Origin: Nocardia tenerifensis NBRC 101015
GTDB lineage: Bacteria; Actinomycetota; Actinomycetes; Mycobacteriales; Mycobacteriaceae
Direction of reading: 5' to 3'
DNA length: 64,000 nt
Assembly (NCBI RefSeq): GCF_000308715.1
Contig: NZ_BAGH01000036.1
Coordinates: 56,447 to 120,446, forward strand
The first letter of the stretch is position 1; every line of letters starts with the position of its first letter. The notes below the pieces were generated by a model. It was given only the letters and a program-made list of their open reading frames with translations, was not told the DNA's origin and did not search any database. Below, piece after piece: positions 34,199 through 44,343 of this stretch. Made by a program: the position numbers and the translations under genes.

Positions 34199-36493
34199 GT
34201 GACTTCGCAGGTCGACACCGTCAGCGCAGCCGCAGCGACTCCCGACGTGCCGCAACCCTATAAAGAGCTGGGTCTGAAGGACGACGAGTACGCGCGCATC
34301 AAGGAAATCCTCGGCCGCAGGCCGACCGCCGCCGAACTGGCGATGTACTCGGTGATGTGGAGCGAGCACTGCTCCTACAAGTCCTCGAAGGTGCACCTGC
34401 GTTACTTCGGCCAGACCACCACCGAGGAGATGCGGTCCTCGATGCTGGCGGGCATCGGCGAGAACGCGGGCGTGGTCGACGTCGGCGACGGCTGGGCCGT
34501 CACGTTCAAGGTGGAGAGCCACAATCACCCGTCCTACGTCGAGCCGTATCAGGGCGCGGCGACCGGTGTCGGCGGCATCGTGCGCGACATCATGGCGATG
34601 GGCGCCCGGCCGATCGCGGTGATGGATCAGCTGCGCTTCGGCGCGGCGGACGCGGCCGACACCAGGCGCGTGGTCGACGGCGTGGTGCGCGGCGTCGGCG
34701 GCTACGGCAACTCGCTCGGCCTGCCGAACATCGGCGGCGAGACCGTGTTCGACGCGTCGTACCAGGGCAATCCGTTGGTCAACGCGTTGTGCGCCGGCGT
34801 GATGCGGGTCGAGGACCTGCACCTGGCCTTCGCCTCCGGCACCGGCAACAAGATCATTCTGTTCGGCGCGCGCACCGGCCTCGACGGCATCGGCGGCGTC
34901 TCCGTGCTCGCCTCGGACACCTTCTCCGGCGACGAGTCGGGCACCGGACGGAAAAAGCTGCCCAGCGTGCAGGTCGGCGACCCGTTCACCGAGAAGGTGC
35001 TCATCGAGTGCTGTCTCGAGCTGTACGCGGCCAAGCTGGTGGTCGGCATCCAGGACCTCGGCGGCGCCGGATTGTCCTGCGCCACCTCCGAACTCGCCGC
35101 GGCGGGCGACGGCGGCATGCACATCGAGCTCGACCGGGTGCCGATGCGGGCCACCGGGATGACCCCGGCCGAGGTGCTCTCCAGCGAGTCGCAGGAGCGC
35201 ATGTGCGCGGTGGTCACCCCCGAGAACGTGGACGCGTTCATGGCGGTGTGCCGCAAGTGGGACACCCTGGCCACCGTGATCGGCGAGGTCACCGACGGCG
35301 ACCGGCTCGTCGTCACCTGGCACGGTGAGACCGTGGTCGACGTGCCGCCGCGCACCGTCGCGCACGAGGGCCCGGTGTACGAGCGCCCGGTCCAGCGCCC
35401 CGACGAGCAGGACGCGCTGATCGCGGACGGCACCGACAAGCTGACCCGCCCGAAGACCGGCGACGAACTGCGCGAGACGCTGCTGCGCATGCTGGCCAGC
35501 CCGCAGCTGTGCAGCCGGAAGTGGATCACCGAGCAGTACGACCGCTACGTGCGCGGCAACACGGTGCTGGCCGAGCACGCGGACGCGGGCGTCATCCGGA
35601 TCGACGAGCAGACCGGCCGCGGCATCGCGCTGGCCACCGACGCGTCCGGCCGCTACACCAAGCTGGACCCGTACACCGGCGCGCAGCTCGCGCTGGCCGA
35701 GGCCTACCGCAACGTCGCGACCACCGGCGCGACCCCGAAGGCCGTCACCAACTGCCTCAACTTCGGCTCGCCCGAGGATCCCGGCGTGATGTGGCAGTTC
35801 CAGCAGGCCGTGCGCGGCCTCGCGGACGGCTGTGTGGCGCTGGGCATTCCGGTCACCGGCGGCAATGTCAGCTTCTACAACCAGACCGGCCAGACCGCGA
35901 TCCTGCCCACCCCGGTGGTCGGCGTGCTCGGCGTCATCGACGACGTGCACCGGCGCATCCCGACCGGTCTCGGCCTCGAGCCCGGCGAGACGCTGATCCT
36001 GCTCGGCGACACTCGCGACGAGTTCGACGGCTCCATCTGGTCGCAGGTCGTGCACGATCACCTCGGCGGCGTGCCGCCGAAGGTGGACTTCGCGCGCGAG
36101 CAGCTGCTGGCCGAGGTGCTCACCGCCGGTTCGCGCGACGGCATGATCAGCGCCGCGCACGACCTCTCGGAGGGCGGCCTGATCCAGACGGTCGTCGAGG
36201 CCGCGCTGGCGGGCGAAACCGGTTGCCGCGTCCTGATTCCCGAGGACGCCGACCCGTTCGTGACCTTGTTCTCCGAATCGGCGGGCCGGGTGCTCGTCGC
36301 GGTGCCGCGCTCGGAGGAGACCCGGTTCACCAAGATGTGCACCGCCCGCGACCTGCCGTGGACGCGGATCGGCGTGGTGGACCAGGGTTCTGACTCCATC
36401 GAGGTGCAAGGACAGTTCTCCGTCCCCATGGACGAGCTGCGGGCCGCGCACGAAGGCACGCTGCCGAAGTTGTTCGGGGCAAGCGCGGTTTGA
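34199..36493 (+). CDS. purL: Phosphoribosylformylglycinamidine synthase subunit PurL
   Basis: A 764-residue large subunit that converts FGAR and ammonia to FGAM with [18 protein letters not shown] (about 49-63), [20 protein letters not shown] (about 103-122), the duplicated AIRS-like domains and [10 protein letters not shown] (about 555-564) define it. Its small partners PurS and PurQ are encoded at 21 kb. GTG 34199 gives the usual N-terminus [11 protein letters not shown]; in-frame ATGs upstream add non-family sequence. Its stop overlaps the next gene's TTG by 4 nt. Confidence 0.96.
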   Translation: MTSQVDTVSAAAATPDVPQPYKELGLKDDEYARIKEILGRRPTAAELAMYSVMWSEHCSYKSSKVHLRYFGQTTTEEMRSSMLAGIGENAGVVDVGDGWAVTFKVESHNHPSYVEPYQGAATGVGGIVRDIMAMGARPIAVMDQLRFGAADAADTRRVVDGVVRGVGGYGNSLGLPNIGGETVFDASYQGNPLVNALCAGVMRVEDLHLAFASGTGNKIILFGARTGLDGIGGVSVLASDTFSGDESGTGRKKLPSVQVGDPFTEKVLIECCLELYAAKLVVGIQDLGGAGLSCATSELAAAGDGGMHIELDRVPMRATGMTPAEVLSSESQERMCAVVTPENVDAFMAVCRKWDTLATVIGEVTDGDRLVVTWHGETVVDVPPRTVAHEGPVYERPVQRPDEQDALIADGTDKLTRPKTGDELRETLLRMLASPQLCSRKWITEQYDRYVRGNTVLAEHADAGVIRIDEQTGRGIALATDASGRYTKLDPYTGAQLALAEAYRNVATTGATPKAVTNCLNFGSPEDPGVMWQFQQAVRGLADGCVALGIPVTGGNVSFYNQTGQTAILPTPVVGVLGVIDDVHRRIPTGLGLEPGETLILLGDTRDEFDGSIWSQVVHDHLGGVPPKVDFAREQLLAEVLTAGSRDGMISAAHDLSEGGLIQTVVEAALAGETGCRVLIPEDADPFVTLFSESAGRVLVAVPRSEETRFTKMCTARDLPWTRIGVVDQGSDSIEVQGQFSVPMDELRAAHEGTLPKLFGASAV

Positions 36494-38253
36494 CAACGAC
36501 TGGGGCTAGAGAGGTCTCAGTAACCGAGCGCGGCGGCGCGGGCAGGATTGCCGGTGCCGCCGAGCGCTTCTTTCGTCCGAACTATGTGGGGCTGGCCGTG
36601 GCCACCCTGTTCTTCGCGTTGTCGCTGACTCCCTCACTGCTGCCGCGGGATTGGCTGTTCGAGGGGCTGGTCGGCGGGATCAACGCGGCCATCGGCTACG
36701 GCGTCGGCTGCGTGCTGGAGTGGTTGTTCCGCCGGTGGATTCGGCCGCGGATCCAGTTACCCGCCTCGGTGACAAGGGTTTTCGCCGAGCTGCCCGGGTG
36801 GGTGCCGTGGGCGGTCAAGGCGGCCGTGGTGCTCGGCTGCGTCGTCGTCGCGATCGTGATGCTCGTGCAGTCGGCGCGGTGGCAGCGCGAGATCACCGAG
36901 CTGATGGGCATGGACGACATCACGACCACCGGCTTCCTGCGCACCGGCGCGCTGAGCGCGGCCGTGATCGCCCTGGTGATCGGGGTGTTCCGCGTCGTCA
37001 GGTGGCTGGTCAGGTGGGTCGCGGGGGAGCTGACCGCGCGGGTGCGCGTCCCGCGCGAGTTCGCACTGCCCATCGGGTTCCTGATCGTCACCGTCGTCGC
37101 CGTGACGCTGTTCAACGGCGTGCTGGCCAAAGGCTTTTTCGCGGCGGCGAACTCGGCGTTCAGCGTGCGCAACAGCCACACCTCGCCCAATGCCGTACAG
37201 CCGAGTCTCGCGGAACGGTCCGGCAGCCCGGATTCGCTGGCGAAGTGGGAGACGCTCGGCTCGGAGGGCCGCTGGTTCGTGTCGTACGTGCCGACCGCCG
37301 CCGACATCGCCAGGGTCACCGGCAAACCCGCGCGCGAACCCATCCGGGTCTACACCGGCCTGGAGTCGGCGGACGAACCGGAGGCGCAGGCCGAGCTGGC
37401 CGTCGCCGAACTGGAGCGCACCGGCGCCTTCGAGCGCAAGGCGCTGGTAGTGGTGACCACGACGGGCACCGGCTGGGTCGACTCGACCAGCGCCGAGTCC
37501 GTCGAGATGATGTACGGCGGCGACACCGCGATCGTGGCCACCCAGTACTCGTATCTGCCGAGCGTGCTCTCGTTCCTCTCGGACCGGGAGAAGGCGACGC
37601 GGATGGGAAAGCTGGTGTTCGACAAGGTGTATGAGCACTGGTCGGCCCGTCCGGCGCAGGCGCGGCCCAAGTTGCTCGTCTACGGCGAGAGCCTCGGCGC
37701 GCAGGGCTCGGAGGGCGCGTTCACCGGCCTGGCCGACCTGCGCACCAGGGCCGACGGGGTGCTGTGGGTCGGGCCGCCCAACTCGAATCGGCTGTGGCGC
37801 GAGTTCGTCACGCGGCGCGACCCCGGCTCGCCCGAGGTGCTGCCGACCTACGCGGACGGATTGGTGGTGCGGTTCGCCGACGGTCGCGGCGACCTGTGGC
37901 GACCGTCGAGCGCCTGGCTCACGCCGCGTATCGCCTACCTGCAGCACGCGTCCGATCCGGTGGTCTGGTGGTCGCCGGATCTGCTGTTCGAGGAGCCGGA
38001 TTGGCTGCGCGAGCCGCGCGGGCCGGACGTGTCGCCGACCATGGCGTGGTATCCGATCGTCACGTTCTGGCAGGTCGCCGCCGACCTGCCGAACGCGCAG
38101 GGCGTCACCGACGGCCACGGCCACCGCTACGGCACGCTGGTGCTCGATGCCTGGGCCGCGCTCGCCGAGCCGCCGGACTGGTCGGCGGATCTGTCGGATC
38201 GAATCCGGAAGTACTTGGCGGAGTCCGCGATTCGCGAGCGCTCACGCAAGTGA
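36490..38253 (+). CDS. Membrane alpha/beta-hydrolase, paralogue A
   Basis: A 587-residue protein of the actinobacterial family with an N-terminal membrane part and a C-terminal alpha/beta hydrolase (Abhydrolase_9 type). About five helices span residues 30-220. The hydrolase part has [10 protein letters not shown] (about 322-331), nucleophile Ser401 in [20 protein letters not shown] (about 484-494) and a late His in DGHGHRYG. The proposed TTG start overlaps the purL stop (TTGA); no better start lies before the conserved region. It is paralogous to 38802-40538. Substrate unknown, perhaps an envelope lipid. Confidence 0.85.
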   Translation: MTTTGAREVSVTERGGAGRIAGAAERFFRPNYVGLAVATLFFALSLTPSLLPRDWLFEGLVGGINAAIGYGVGCVLEWLFRRWIRPRIQLPASVTRVFAELPGWVPWAVKAAVVLGCVVVAIVMLVQSARWQREITELMGMDDITTTGFLRTGALSAAVIALVIGVFRVVRWLVRWVAGELTARVRVPREFALPIGFLIVTVVAVTLFNGVLAKGFFAAANSAFSVRNSHTSPNAVQPSLAERSGSPDSLAKWETLGSEGRWFVSYVPTAADIARVTGKPAREPIRVYTGLESADEPEAQAELAVAELERTGAFERKALVVVTTTGTGWVDSTSAESVEMMYGGDTAIVATQYSYLPSVLSFLSDREKATRMGKLVFDKVYEHWSARPAQARPKLLVYGESLGAQGSEGAFTGLADLRTRADGVLWVGPPNSNRLWREFVTRRDPGSPEVLPTYADGLVVRFADGRGDLWRPSSAWLTPRIAYLQHASDPVVWWSPDLLFEEPDWLREPRGPDVSPTMAWYPIVTFWQVAADLPNAQGVTDGHGHRYGTLVLDAWAALAEPPDWSADLSDRIRKYLAESAIRERSRK

Positions 38254-38259
38254 CGCGGA

Positions 38260-38301
38260 CCTGGGCGGGCCGGGACCCCTCGTGTACAAGGCCCGCCCAG
38301 G
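38260..38301. terminator. 12-bp hairpin between convergent genes
   Basis: CCTGGGCGGGCC (38260-38271) / GGCCCGCCCAGG (38290-38301), loop 18 nt, between hydrolase A and the minus-strand YiaAB gene. Confidence 0.65.
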
Positions 38302-38305
38302 CGCG

Positions 38306-38596
38306 TCAGGACACGGTGTTGAACGGATCGTGCTCTGCGAGCAGCTTTTCCAGCCGTGCCTGATCGATGCGACCGTGCACGGTCGCGGCCTCGTGCTGGT
38401 CACGCACCACCTTCGCCAGGGTGAAGGTGCTGGTCACCAGGAACAGCAGGGACATCGCGAGAAAACCGCGCTGCCACATGTCGAGCGGGAGATAACAGAC
38501 GCCGACGCCGACCCCGAGGAAGCTGACGCCGAACGCGATCGCGGCCTGCGCGATGAAGGCCGAGGTCGATCTCGGCTGTGCGTTGGGAGTGCTCAT
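38306..38596 (-). CDS. YiaA/YiaB-type two-helix membrane protein
   Basis: A 96-residue protein. Two hydrophobic helices with the Gly-rich turn VSFLGVGVGVCYLPLDMWQRG (given in parts: FLGVGVGVCYLPLD at about 26-39, then MWQRGFLAMSLLFLV) match the YiaAB two-helix domain of unknown function. The C-terminal 35 residues are charged and cytoplasmic. It is inserted on the opposite strand between the two paralogous hydrolase genes. Confidence 0.75.
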   Translation of the reverse strand: MSTPNAQPRSTSAFIAQAAIAFGVSFLGVGVGVCYLPLDMWQRGFLAMSLLFLVTSTFTLAKVVRDQHEAATVHGRIDQARLEKLLAEHDPFNTVS

Positions 38597-38801
38597 GGGC
38601 AAAAGTCTGCCGACATGCGTACGCGCGCAACCCAGTACAACTACTCGAGCGCCGTGGGTAGTTGTCTTCGCCGACCGTCCGGCCGCGTCGGGCACGGGCG
38701 AGAGCGCGCCGCTCGGTCCGGCCCGCCATACTGTTCGGGTGATGATCGCTACGGACCAGCCGACGCCGCCGGCGCCCGACCTCCGCACGCGCTGAGCTCT
38801 C

Positions 38802-40538
38802 GTGCTCCAGACCGCCTCCACCTTGACGAAGCTGCGTGCGCGCGGCGTCGTCCTCGTGCGGCGCGCGGAGGACATCATCGATCTGAACTACGTCGGGCTG
38901 GTCTTCGCGACGATCTTCTTCGCGCTGTCGGTGACGCCGTCGCTGCTGCCGCGTGACTGGCTGTTCCAGGGGCTGATCAGCGGGGTCAACGCCGCGCTCG
39001 GTTACGGCCTCGGCTGCGTGCTGGAGTGGCTGTTCCGGCTGTGGGTGCGGCCCAGGCTCACCAAGATTCCGCCGCCGCCGACCTGGGTGCGCTATGCGGT
39101 GAAGTCGGCGATCCTGATCAGCGCCGCGCTGGGTGCGGCGCTGATGCTCGTGCAGTCGGCGCGCTGGCAGCGCGAGATCACCGCGCTGATGGGCATGGAG
39201 GGCACCACGACGCCCGCGTATCTGCGGACCGGATTGCTGAGCGTGTCCGTCGGCATGGCCGTCGTCGCGGTGTACCGGACGGTGCGCGAGATCATCCGTT
39301 TCCTGGCCAGGCTGCTCAACCGGTGGGTGCGGGTGCCGCGGGAACTCGCGCCCGCCGCCGGGTTCCTCGTGCTGGTGGTGGCGGTGGTGACCATCTTCAA
39401 CGGCGTGGCCTCGCGGGCGTTCTTCGCCGTCGCGAACTCGGCGTTCAGCGTGCGCAACGACCACACCTCCGCGAACGCGATCCAGCCGGTGCGGCCCGAG
39501 CGCTCGGGTAGCCCGGCGTCGCTGGCGAAGTGGGAGACGCTGGGTTACGAAGGGCGCTGGTTCGTTTCGCACGGGCCGACCGCGAGCAAGATCAGCGAGG
39601 TGACCGGCGGGCCCGCCCGCGAGCCGATCCGCGCCTACGTCGGCCTGGAGTCGGCGAAGGCGGGCCAGGATCCGGCGGAACTGGCGGCCGCGGAGCTGGA
39701 GCGCACCGGGGCGTTCGACCGGAAGGTGCTGGTGGTGGTGACCACCACCGGTACCGGGTGGGTGAACGCCATGGCCGCCGGGGCGATCGAGTACATGTAC
39801 GGCGGCGACAGCGCGATCGTCGCCTCGCAGTACTCGTACCTGCCCAGCGTGCTGTCGTTCCTCGCGGACCGCGGCAAGGCGACGACGGCGGGCCGGGCGA
39901 TGTTCGACGCCATCTACCGGCACTGGAGCGCGCGGCCGCGCGAGCAGCGGCCGAAGCTGCTGGTGTACGGGGAGAGCCTCGGCTCGCAGGGCTCCGAGGC
40001 AGCCTTCGACGGGCTGGCCGACCTGCGCGCGAAGGTGGACGGCGCGCTGTGGGTCGGGCCGCCCAACTCGAATCGCCTGTGGAAGCAGTTCGTGTCGCGG
40101 CGCGACCCCGGCTCGCGCGAGGTGGAGCCGGTGTACGCCGACGGCCTGGTCGTGCGATTCGCCTCGGACAGCGCCGATCTCGCGCGCCCGTCCACCGAGT
40201 GGCGGCCGCCGCGGATCGCGTACTTGCAGCACGCGTCGGATCCGATCGTCTGGTGGTCGACCGATCTCATTTTCTCCCAACCTGATTGGCTGTCCGAGCC
40301 GCGCGGCGCGGACGTGTCCTCGCAGATGCGCTGGTGGCCGTTCGTCACCTTCTGGCAGGTCGCCGCCGATCTCACCAACGCGCAGGGCGTCACCGACGGC
40401 CACGGGCACCGCTACGGCAGCCTCGTGCTCGACGGGTGGGCCGCCGTCGCCGCGCCGCCGGAGTGGAACTCCGGGCTGTCGGATCGGATCAGGGCGGAGA
40501 TCGACGCGGCCGAGGACTTCGAGCGGAAGACCAAATGA
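38802..40538 (+). CDS. Membrane alpha/beta-hydrolase, paralogue B
   Basis: A 578-residue paralogue of the product of 36490-38253, collinear over nearly its full length. The N-terminal helices (NYVGLVFATIFFALS onward), nucleophile Ser392 in YGESLGSQG, LQHASDPIVWW and DGHGHRYG are kept, so both copies should be active. GTG 38802 is the most likely start; an ATG further in would cut the first helix. It is coupled to the CPBP protease gene by ATGA overlap. Confidence 0.85.
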   Translation: MLQTASTLTKLRARGVVLVRRAEDIIDLNYVGLVFATIFFALSVTPSLLPRDWLFQGLISGVNAALGYGLGCVLEWLFRLWVRPRLTKIPPPPTWVRYAVKSAILISAALGAALMLVQSARWQREITALMGMEGTTTPAYLRTGLLSVSVGMAVVAVYRTVREIIRFLARLLNRWVRVPRELAPAAGFLVLVVAVVTIFNGVASRAFFAVANSAFSVRNDHTSANAIQPVRPERSGSPASLAKWETLGYEGRWFVSHGPTASKISEVTGGPAREPIRAYVGLESAKAGQDPAELAAAELERTGAFDRKVLVVVTTTGTGWVNAMAAGAIEYMYGGDSAIVASQYSYLPSVLSFLADRGKATTAGRAMFDAIYRHWSARPREQRPKLLVYGESLGSQGSEAAFDGLADLRAKVDGALWVGPPNSNRLWKQFVSRRDPGSREVEPVYADGLVVRFASDSADLARPSTEWRPPRIAYLQHASDPIVWWSTDLIFSQPDWLSEPRGADVSSQMRWWPFVTFWQVAADLTNAQGVTDGHGHRYGSLVLDGWAAVAAPPEWNSGLSDRIRAEIDAAEDFERKTK

Positions 40539-41170
40539 GTAGCTTTCCGAAAGCCGTTGCTGCCGTCGGCCTTCCGTTGGCCTGGAGCAATTGGGCGCTG
40601 CCCGGACTCGGGCTCGGTGTCCGCGGCAGGACCGCCGCCAACGCCGGCTTCGCCACCGCATACGCCGCCGCCTTCCATGGCACGCCGAATTGGCGCTGCG
40701 CGAAGGGCTTTCGGTACGGCCTCGTCTCGGCCGCACTAGTAGCAGCGGGATACGGTGTGGCCCTTGCTATTCCGTCATTGCGGAAAAGTTTGCGCGCGGT
40801 ACCCGATCGCGGCCCGGAGGTCGCACCCGCCGAGTGGATCGCGGTACACATTCCGGTCGGCACGGTCTACAGCGAAGAAATGATCTTCCGTGCCACCTTG
40901 AATCCGTTGCTGGACAACGCTTTCGGTTCCCGCGCCGGAACCGCTCTCGGCGCACTGGCCTTCGGCCTCTGGCACGTCCACCCCGCCCGCGTCGCCGGCG
41001 ACAGCGTTCCGGCCACCGTCGCGGTCACGGCGGCGGGCGGCGTCGCGTTCGGCTGGCTGCGCCGCCGTACCGAGAGCATCACCGCACCGGCCTTGCTCCA
41101 CGCCGCCGTCAACATGGGCGGCGCACTCGCGCCCCGCATCGCCCGGCTCATCGAGTCCGCCGATAAGTAG
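40535..41170 (+). CDS. CPBP family intramembrane glutamic protease
   Basis: A 211-residue membrane protein. The CPBP/Rce1 motifs are intact: EEMIFR (E114, E115, R119), the GLWHVHPAR His segment (about 143-151) and HAAVN near residue 193. These form an active site inside the membrane. Bacterial members process peptides or act in immunity and regulation; the target here is unknown. Translational coupling to hydrolase B suggests a joint envelope role. Confidence 0.88.
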   Translation: MSSFPKAVAAVGLPLAWSNWALPGLGLGVRGRTAANAGFATAYAAAFHGTPNWRCAKGFRYGLVSAALVAAGYGVALAIPSLRKSLRAVPDRGPEVAPAEWIAVHIPVGTVYSEEMIFRATLNPLLDNAFGSRAGTALGALAFGLWHVHPARVAGDSVPATVAVTAAGGVAFGWLRRRTESITAPALLHAAVNMGGALAPRIARLIESADK

Positions 41171-41298
41171 GCCCGCTCGAATCTGCGTGGGCGTGCCCAC
41201 GCGGGTCGGCTGGATTCACTAGCAAGGTGCCCGGTTACGTCGATTCCGACGCTGGGCAAACCCCTTCACCAGCGCATACAGAAATACAGGCCATCCAC

Positions 41299-41328
41299 TT
41301 GCGCACAGCGTTCCGCTGTGAGTACAAT
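41299..41328 (+). promoter_or_regulatory. Promoter of the beta-lactamase-fold hydrolase gene
   Basis: -35 TTGCGC (41299-41304), 18-bp spacer, -10 TACAAT (41323-41328), 56 bp before the ATG. The spacer holds a perfect dyad ACAGCG-TTC-CGCTGT (41305-41319). Confidence 0.65.
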
Positions 41329-41352
41329 GTTCGCAACGCGAGAACGATGTAC
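41322..41352. promoter_or_regulatory. Operator-like dyad overlapping -10 and start site
   Basis: GTACAATGTTC / GAACGATGTAC, 11-bp arms (9 of 11 paired) with 9-nt spacer, spanning the -10 box and predicted transcription start; it is the position of a repressor site. Confidence 0.5.
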
Positions 41353-41383
41353 GCGGTAACTGGTTTCGAAGCAGGAGAAGACG

Positions 41384-42841
41384 ATGTCGAACAACGTGAG
41401 CTGGAGCGCCGAGGGTGACTGGAAGGCGCGGGGGGAGTGGGGCGGCGCCGACTCGGCCGGGCGCGAATTCGCCGTGGCGCGGTGGCAGCGGCGGCTCGAC
41501 GAACTCCGCGCGGCGCACCACGTGCCGGGGGCGGCACTGGCCATCCTGGTGGATGGCGAGGTGTACGAAATGGCCAGCGGCGTATTGCATCGCGGCACCG
41601 AGGTTCCGGTCACCACCGACTCGGTGTTCCTGTGTGGCTCGGTCGCCAAGGTGTACACCGCGACGATGATCATGCGCCTCGTCGACGAGGGCAGGCTCGA
41701 CCTCGACGTGCCCGTCGTCGACGTGCTGCCCGAGTTCGCGACGCCGGACGAGGAGGCGACGAAAAAGATCACCGTCCGCCAGTTGCTCAGCCACACCGGC
41801 GGCGTCACCAACGACTTCAACTACGACGGCGGTCGCGGCGACGATTGCCTGGCCGAATACGTCAGGGCGGCAAGGGAAGTCGCGCTGGACTGCAAGCCGG
41901 GCACGGCGATGTCCTACGGCAGCCTCGGCTATGTCGTGCTCGGCCGGATCATCGAGGTGCTCACCGGCCGGACCTTCGACGAGGCCGTGCGAGACCTGCT
42001 CGCCGTGCCGCTCGGCCTCGAACGCCTGGTCACGCTGCCGGAGCAGGCGCTGAGATTCCGTACCGCGATGAGCCACCTCGGCGAGCCGGGGCGGTACCCG
42101 GATCCGGCGCCGGAGTGGGACATCATGCCGCGCTCGGTCGCCCCCGCGGCGCGGGTCATCAGTTCGGCGGGGGACATGGTGCGGTTCGCGCGCATGCATC
42201 TCGACGGTGGCCGCGCCGCCGACGGGACCGCGCTGCTCTCGCCGGAAGCCGTTGCGGCGATGCGGCATCGGGAGATCGACGTGCCGGACAAGTGGACCGT
42301 CAGCGCGGACGGATGGGGCCTCGGCTGGACCCTGTACGACTGGAACGGCATCAAGGGCTTCGGCCACGACGGCGCCGCGATCGGCCAATACGCCTACCTG
42401 CGGGCCATCCCCGAGGCGGGGGTCGCCGTCGCACTGCTCACCAATGGCGGTGGCGCGCGCCAACTTTACGCCGCGCTGTTCCGTGAGCTGCTCGCCGAAC
42501 TGGCCGGGGTCCGGATGCCGGAGGCGTTCGCGCCGGCCGAGCCGCCGGTCGCGGTGGCCATCGATCCGTTCATCGGCACCTACCGGCGCGCGGGCGTGGT
42601 CATCACGGTCGGCAAGCGGGCCGACGGCTCCGCGCACATGCTGTACGAGTTCGTCGACGACATGAAGGACATGTCCCCGCCGCTGAGCATGGACCTCACC
42701 CCGGTCTCCGCGACCGTCTTCGCCGCCTCCGGCGCGGGCCCCTCCTTCAGCGAGGACTACATGCCCGTGGTCTTCGCCACCCTCGCCGACGGCACCGAAG
42801 CCTGTTACGTCGGTATGCGCGCCACCCCGAAGACCAACTGA
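41384..42841 (+). CDS. Serine hydrolase of the beta-lactamase / DD-peptidase fold
   Basis: A 485-residue class-C-like serine hydrolase. The SxxK motif is Ser86-Val-Ala-Lys89, the YxS/N motif is Tyr178-Gly-Ser180 (MSYGSLGY), and the third box is GHDGAAIG near 325. A C-terminal beta-rich domain of about 110 residues (from PVAVAIDPFIGTY) follows, as in esterase/peptidase members. No signal peptide is seen, so esterase or cytoplasmic amidase activity is more likely than antibiotic resistance. A CAGGAGAAG ribosome site precedes the ATG. It has its own regulated-looking promoter. Confidence 0.9.
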   Translation: MSNNVSWSAEGDWKARGEWGGADSAGREFAVARWQRRLDELRAAHHVPGAALAILVDGEVYEMASGVLHRGTEVPVTTDSVFLCGSVAKVYTATMIMRLVDEGRLDLDVPVVDVLPEFATPDEEATKKITVRQLLSHTGGVTNDFNYDGGRGDDCLAEYVRAAREVALDCKPGTAMSYGSLGYVVLGRIIEVLTGRTFDEAVRDLLAVPLGLERLVTLPEQALRFRTAMSHLGEPGRYPDPAPEWDIMPRSVAPAARVISSAGDMVRFARMHLDGGRAADGTALLSPEAVAAMRHREIDVPDKWTVSADGWGLGWTLYDWNGIKGFGHDGAAIGQYAYLRAIPEAGVAVALLTNGGGARQLYAALFRELLAELAGVRMPEAFAPAEPPVAVAIDPFIGTYRRAGVVITVGKRADGSAHMLYEFVDDMKDMSPPLSMDLTPVSATVFAASGAGPSFSEDYMPVVFATLADGTEACYVGMRATPKTN

Positions 42842-42950
42842 AAACCGCTGGGCCGGGCCGTAACCCGGTCTCCAGTTCCGCGCGTGTGGCCGAAAATCGG
42901 TGGCGCTGCGGCCGTGCGGTCGTCCATCGTTGGGGCGACGAAAGGAACCA

Positions 42951-43721
42951 ATGCTCGACGACGGTCAGATCGAATCATTCATCAGTGACGGGTTCGTCAA
43001 AGTGGAGCAGGCATTTCCGAGCGAGGTGGCCGCCGCGGGCCGGGCCATTCTGTGGCGCGCGACCGGGTGCGATCCCGAAGACCGGTCGACGTGGACGCAG
43101 CCGGTGATTCGGCTCGGCGATTTCGCCGACGAACCGTTCGCGCGGGCGGCCACTGCGCCGGCACTGATGACGGCCTTCGACCAACTTGTCGGCCAGGGAC
43201 GCTGGCTACCGCGAAACAGCCTCGGCACCTTTCCGATTCGCTTCCCAGTCGGTGGGGCGCCCGGTGACGACGGCTGGCATATCGACGTCAGCTTCCCCGG
43301 CGACGACCCCAGCGACTACCTCACCTGGCGGGTGAATCTCTTCTCGAAGGGCCGCGCCCTGCTGATGCTGTTCCTGTTCTCCGATATCGGCGACGACGAC
43401 GCGCCGACCCGAATCCGGGTCGGTTCGCACCTGCGGGTGCCCTCGTTGCTGGCCCCCTTCGGAGAAGCGGGCGCGGACCTGACGCAGTTCGCCTACGCGC
43501 CCGCGACCGCCGACCTGCCCGAGGTGGCGGCGACCGGCCGGGCCGGTGACGTCTACCTGTGTCACCCCTTTCTGGTCCATGCCGCGCAACGACATCGGGG
43601 CCGGACCGCGCGCTTCCTGGCGCAACCACCGCTGCTGTCGCGCGGCCCCTGCGTGCTGGAACGGCCGGACGGTGCGTACTCGCCGATCGAGCTGGCCATC
43701 CGCCGCGGGCTCGGCGACTGA
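42951..43721 (+). CDS. Phytanoyl-CoA dioxygenase family protein
   Basis: A 256-residue Fe(II)/2-oxoglutarate-dependent oxygenase. The iron ligands H110 and D112 are in GWHIDVSF and the distal His in CHPFLVHAA (about 206), with an Arg in HRGRTARF for 2-oxoglutarate. AAAGGA lies 4-5 nt before ATG 42951, which is better than the upstream in-frame GTG at 42900. Substrate unknown. Confidence 0.88.
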   Translation: MLDDGQIESFISDGFVKVEQAFPSEVAAAGRAILWRATGCDPEDRSTWTQPVIRLGDFADEPFARAATAPALMTAFDQLVGQGRWLPRNSLGTFPIRFPVGGAPGDDGWHIDVSFPGDDPSDYLTWRVNLFSKGRALLMLFLFSDIGDDDAPTRIRVGSHLRVPSLLAPFGEAGADLTQFAYAPATADLPEVAATGRAGDVYLCHPFLVHAAQRHRGRTARFLAQPPLLSRGPCVLERPDGAYSPIELAIRRGLGD

Positions 43722-43782
43722 CCGGACCCACACCGTGCGCACGCGTCGGCGCGCGCGGCCGGCGGTCGGTAATCTCGGCGAG

Positions 43783-44175
43783 GTGGCGCGACAATCGGTG
43801 AGCCCGGCCGAGCTGCGGTCGGCGGTGGATGCGGTGAGTGAGTGGCTGCGAGACGATTCGGTGGACGCGCCCGCGCGCACCGAACTCGCGGCGGCGGTGC
43901 GCTCGACCGCCCGCACCCTGGCGGCCTCGGCCCCCGGTCACTCCGTGGAGGTGCGGGTGCCGCCGTTCGTCGCGGTCCAATGCATCGAGGGGCCGCGGCA
44001 CACCAGGGGCACCCCGCCGAACGTGGTCGAGACCGACCCGCGCACCTGGCTGCTGCTCGCCACCGGCCTACTGGATTTCGCCTCCGCACTCGACTCCGGC
44101 GCGCTCACCGCGTCGGGCAGCCGCGCCGCCGAGGTGGCCCGCTGGCTGCCCGTCGCGCGCCCCTCCGGCGACTGA
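43783..44175 (+). CDS. Sterol carrier family protein (SCP2-like)
   Basis: A 130-residue protein. The region VRVPPFVAVQCIEGPRHTRG (about 61-80) and TDPRTWLLLATGLLDF (about 86-101) match the small SCP-like protein that precedes purF in mycobacteria. The fold has a hydrophobic pocket for lipids. GTG 43783 is chosen on family length; an in-frame GTG at 43735 would add 16 basic residues. Its TGA abuts the left arm of a very long hairpin. Confidence 0.75.
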   Translation: MARQSVSPAELRSAVDAVSEWLRDDSVDAPARTELAAAVRSTARTLAASAPGHSVEVRVPPFVAVQCIEGPRHTRGTPPNVVETDPRTWLLLATGLLDFASALDSGALTASGSRAAEVARWLPVARPSGD

Positions 44176-44343
44176 CCTAGGCCCGGTGTCGAAGTCCCAT
44201 CCGGCGCCTCCGGTGGCTGGATCGCCGCCTGGCCGCGTTGTCGTCGTCGCCGATACAAACCCGGTATCGGCTCCTCCTCCGCCTTGCCAGGCGACGATCC
44301 AGCCACCGGATGCATCCGGCCGGACTTCGACACCGGGCCTAGG
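44176..44343. repeat. 168-nt long imperfect inverted repeat
   Basis: A 22-bp perfect outer stem (44176-44197 with 44322-44343, beginning CCTAGGCCCGGTGTCG), a 24-bp middle stem (44209-44232 with 44287-44310, one G-T-type mismatch) and an inner 8-bp stem GCCGATAC/GTATCGGC closing a 7-nt loop. The outer arms touch the stop codons of both convergent genes. It may act as a two-way terminator, or be a mobile repeat that landed there. Confidence 0.85.
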
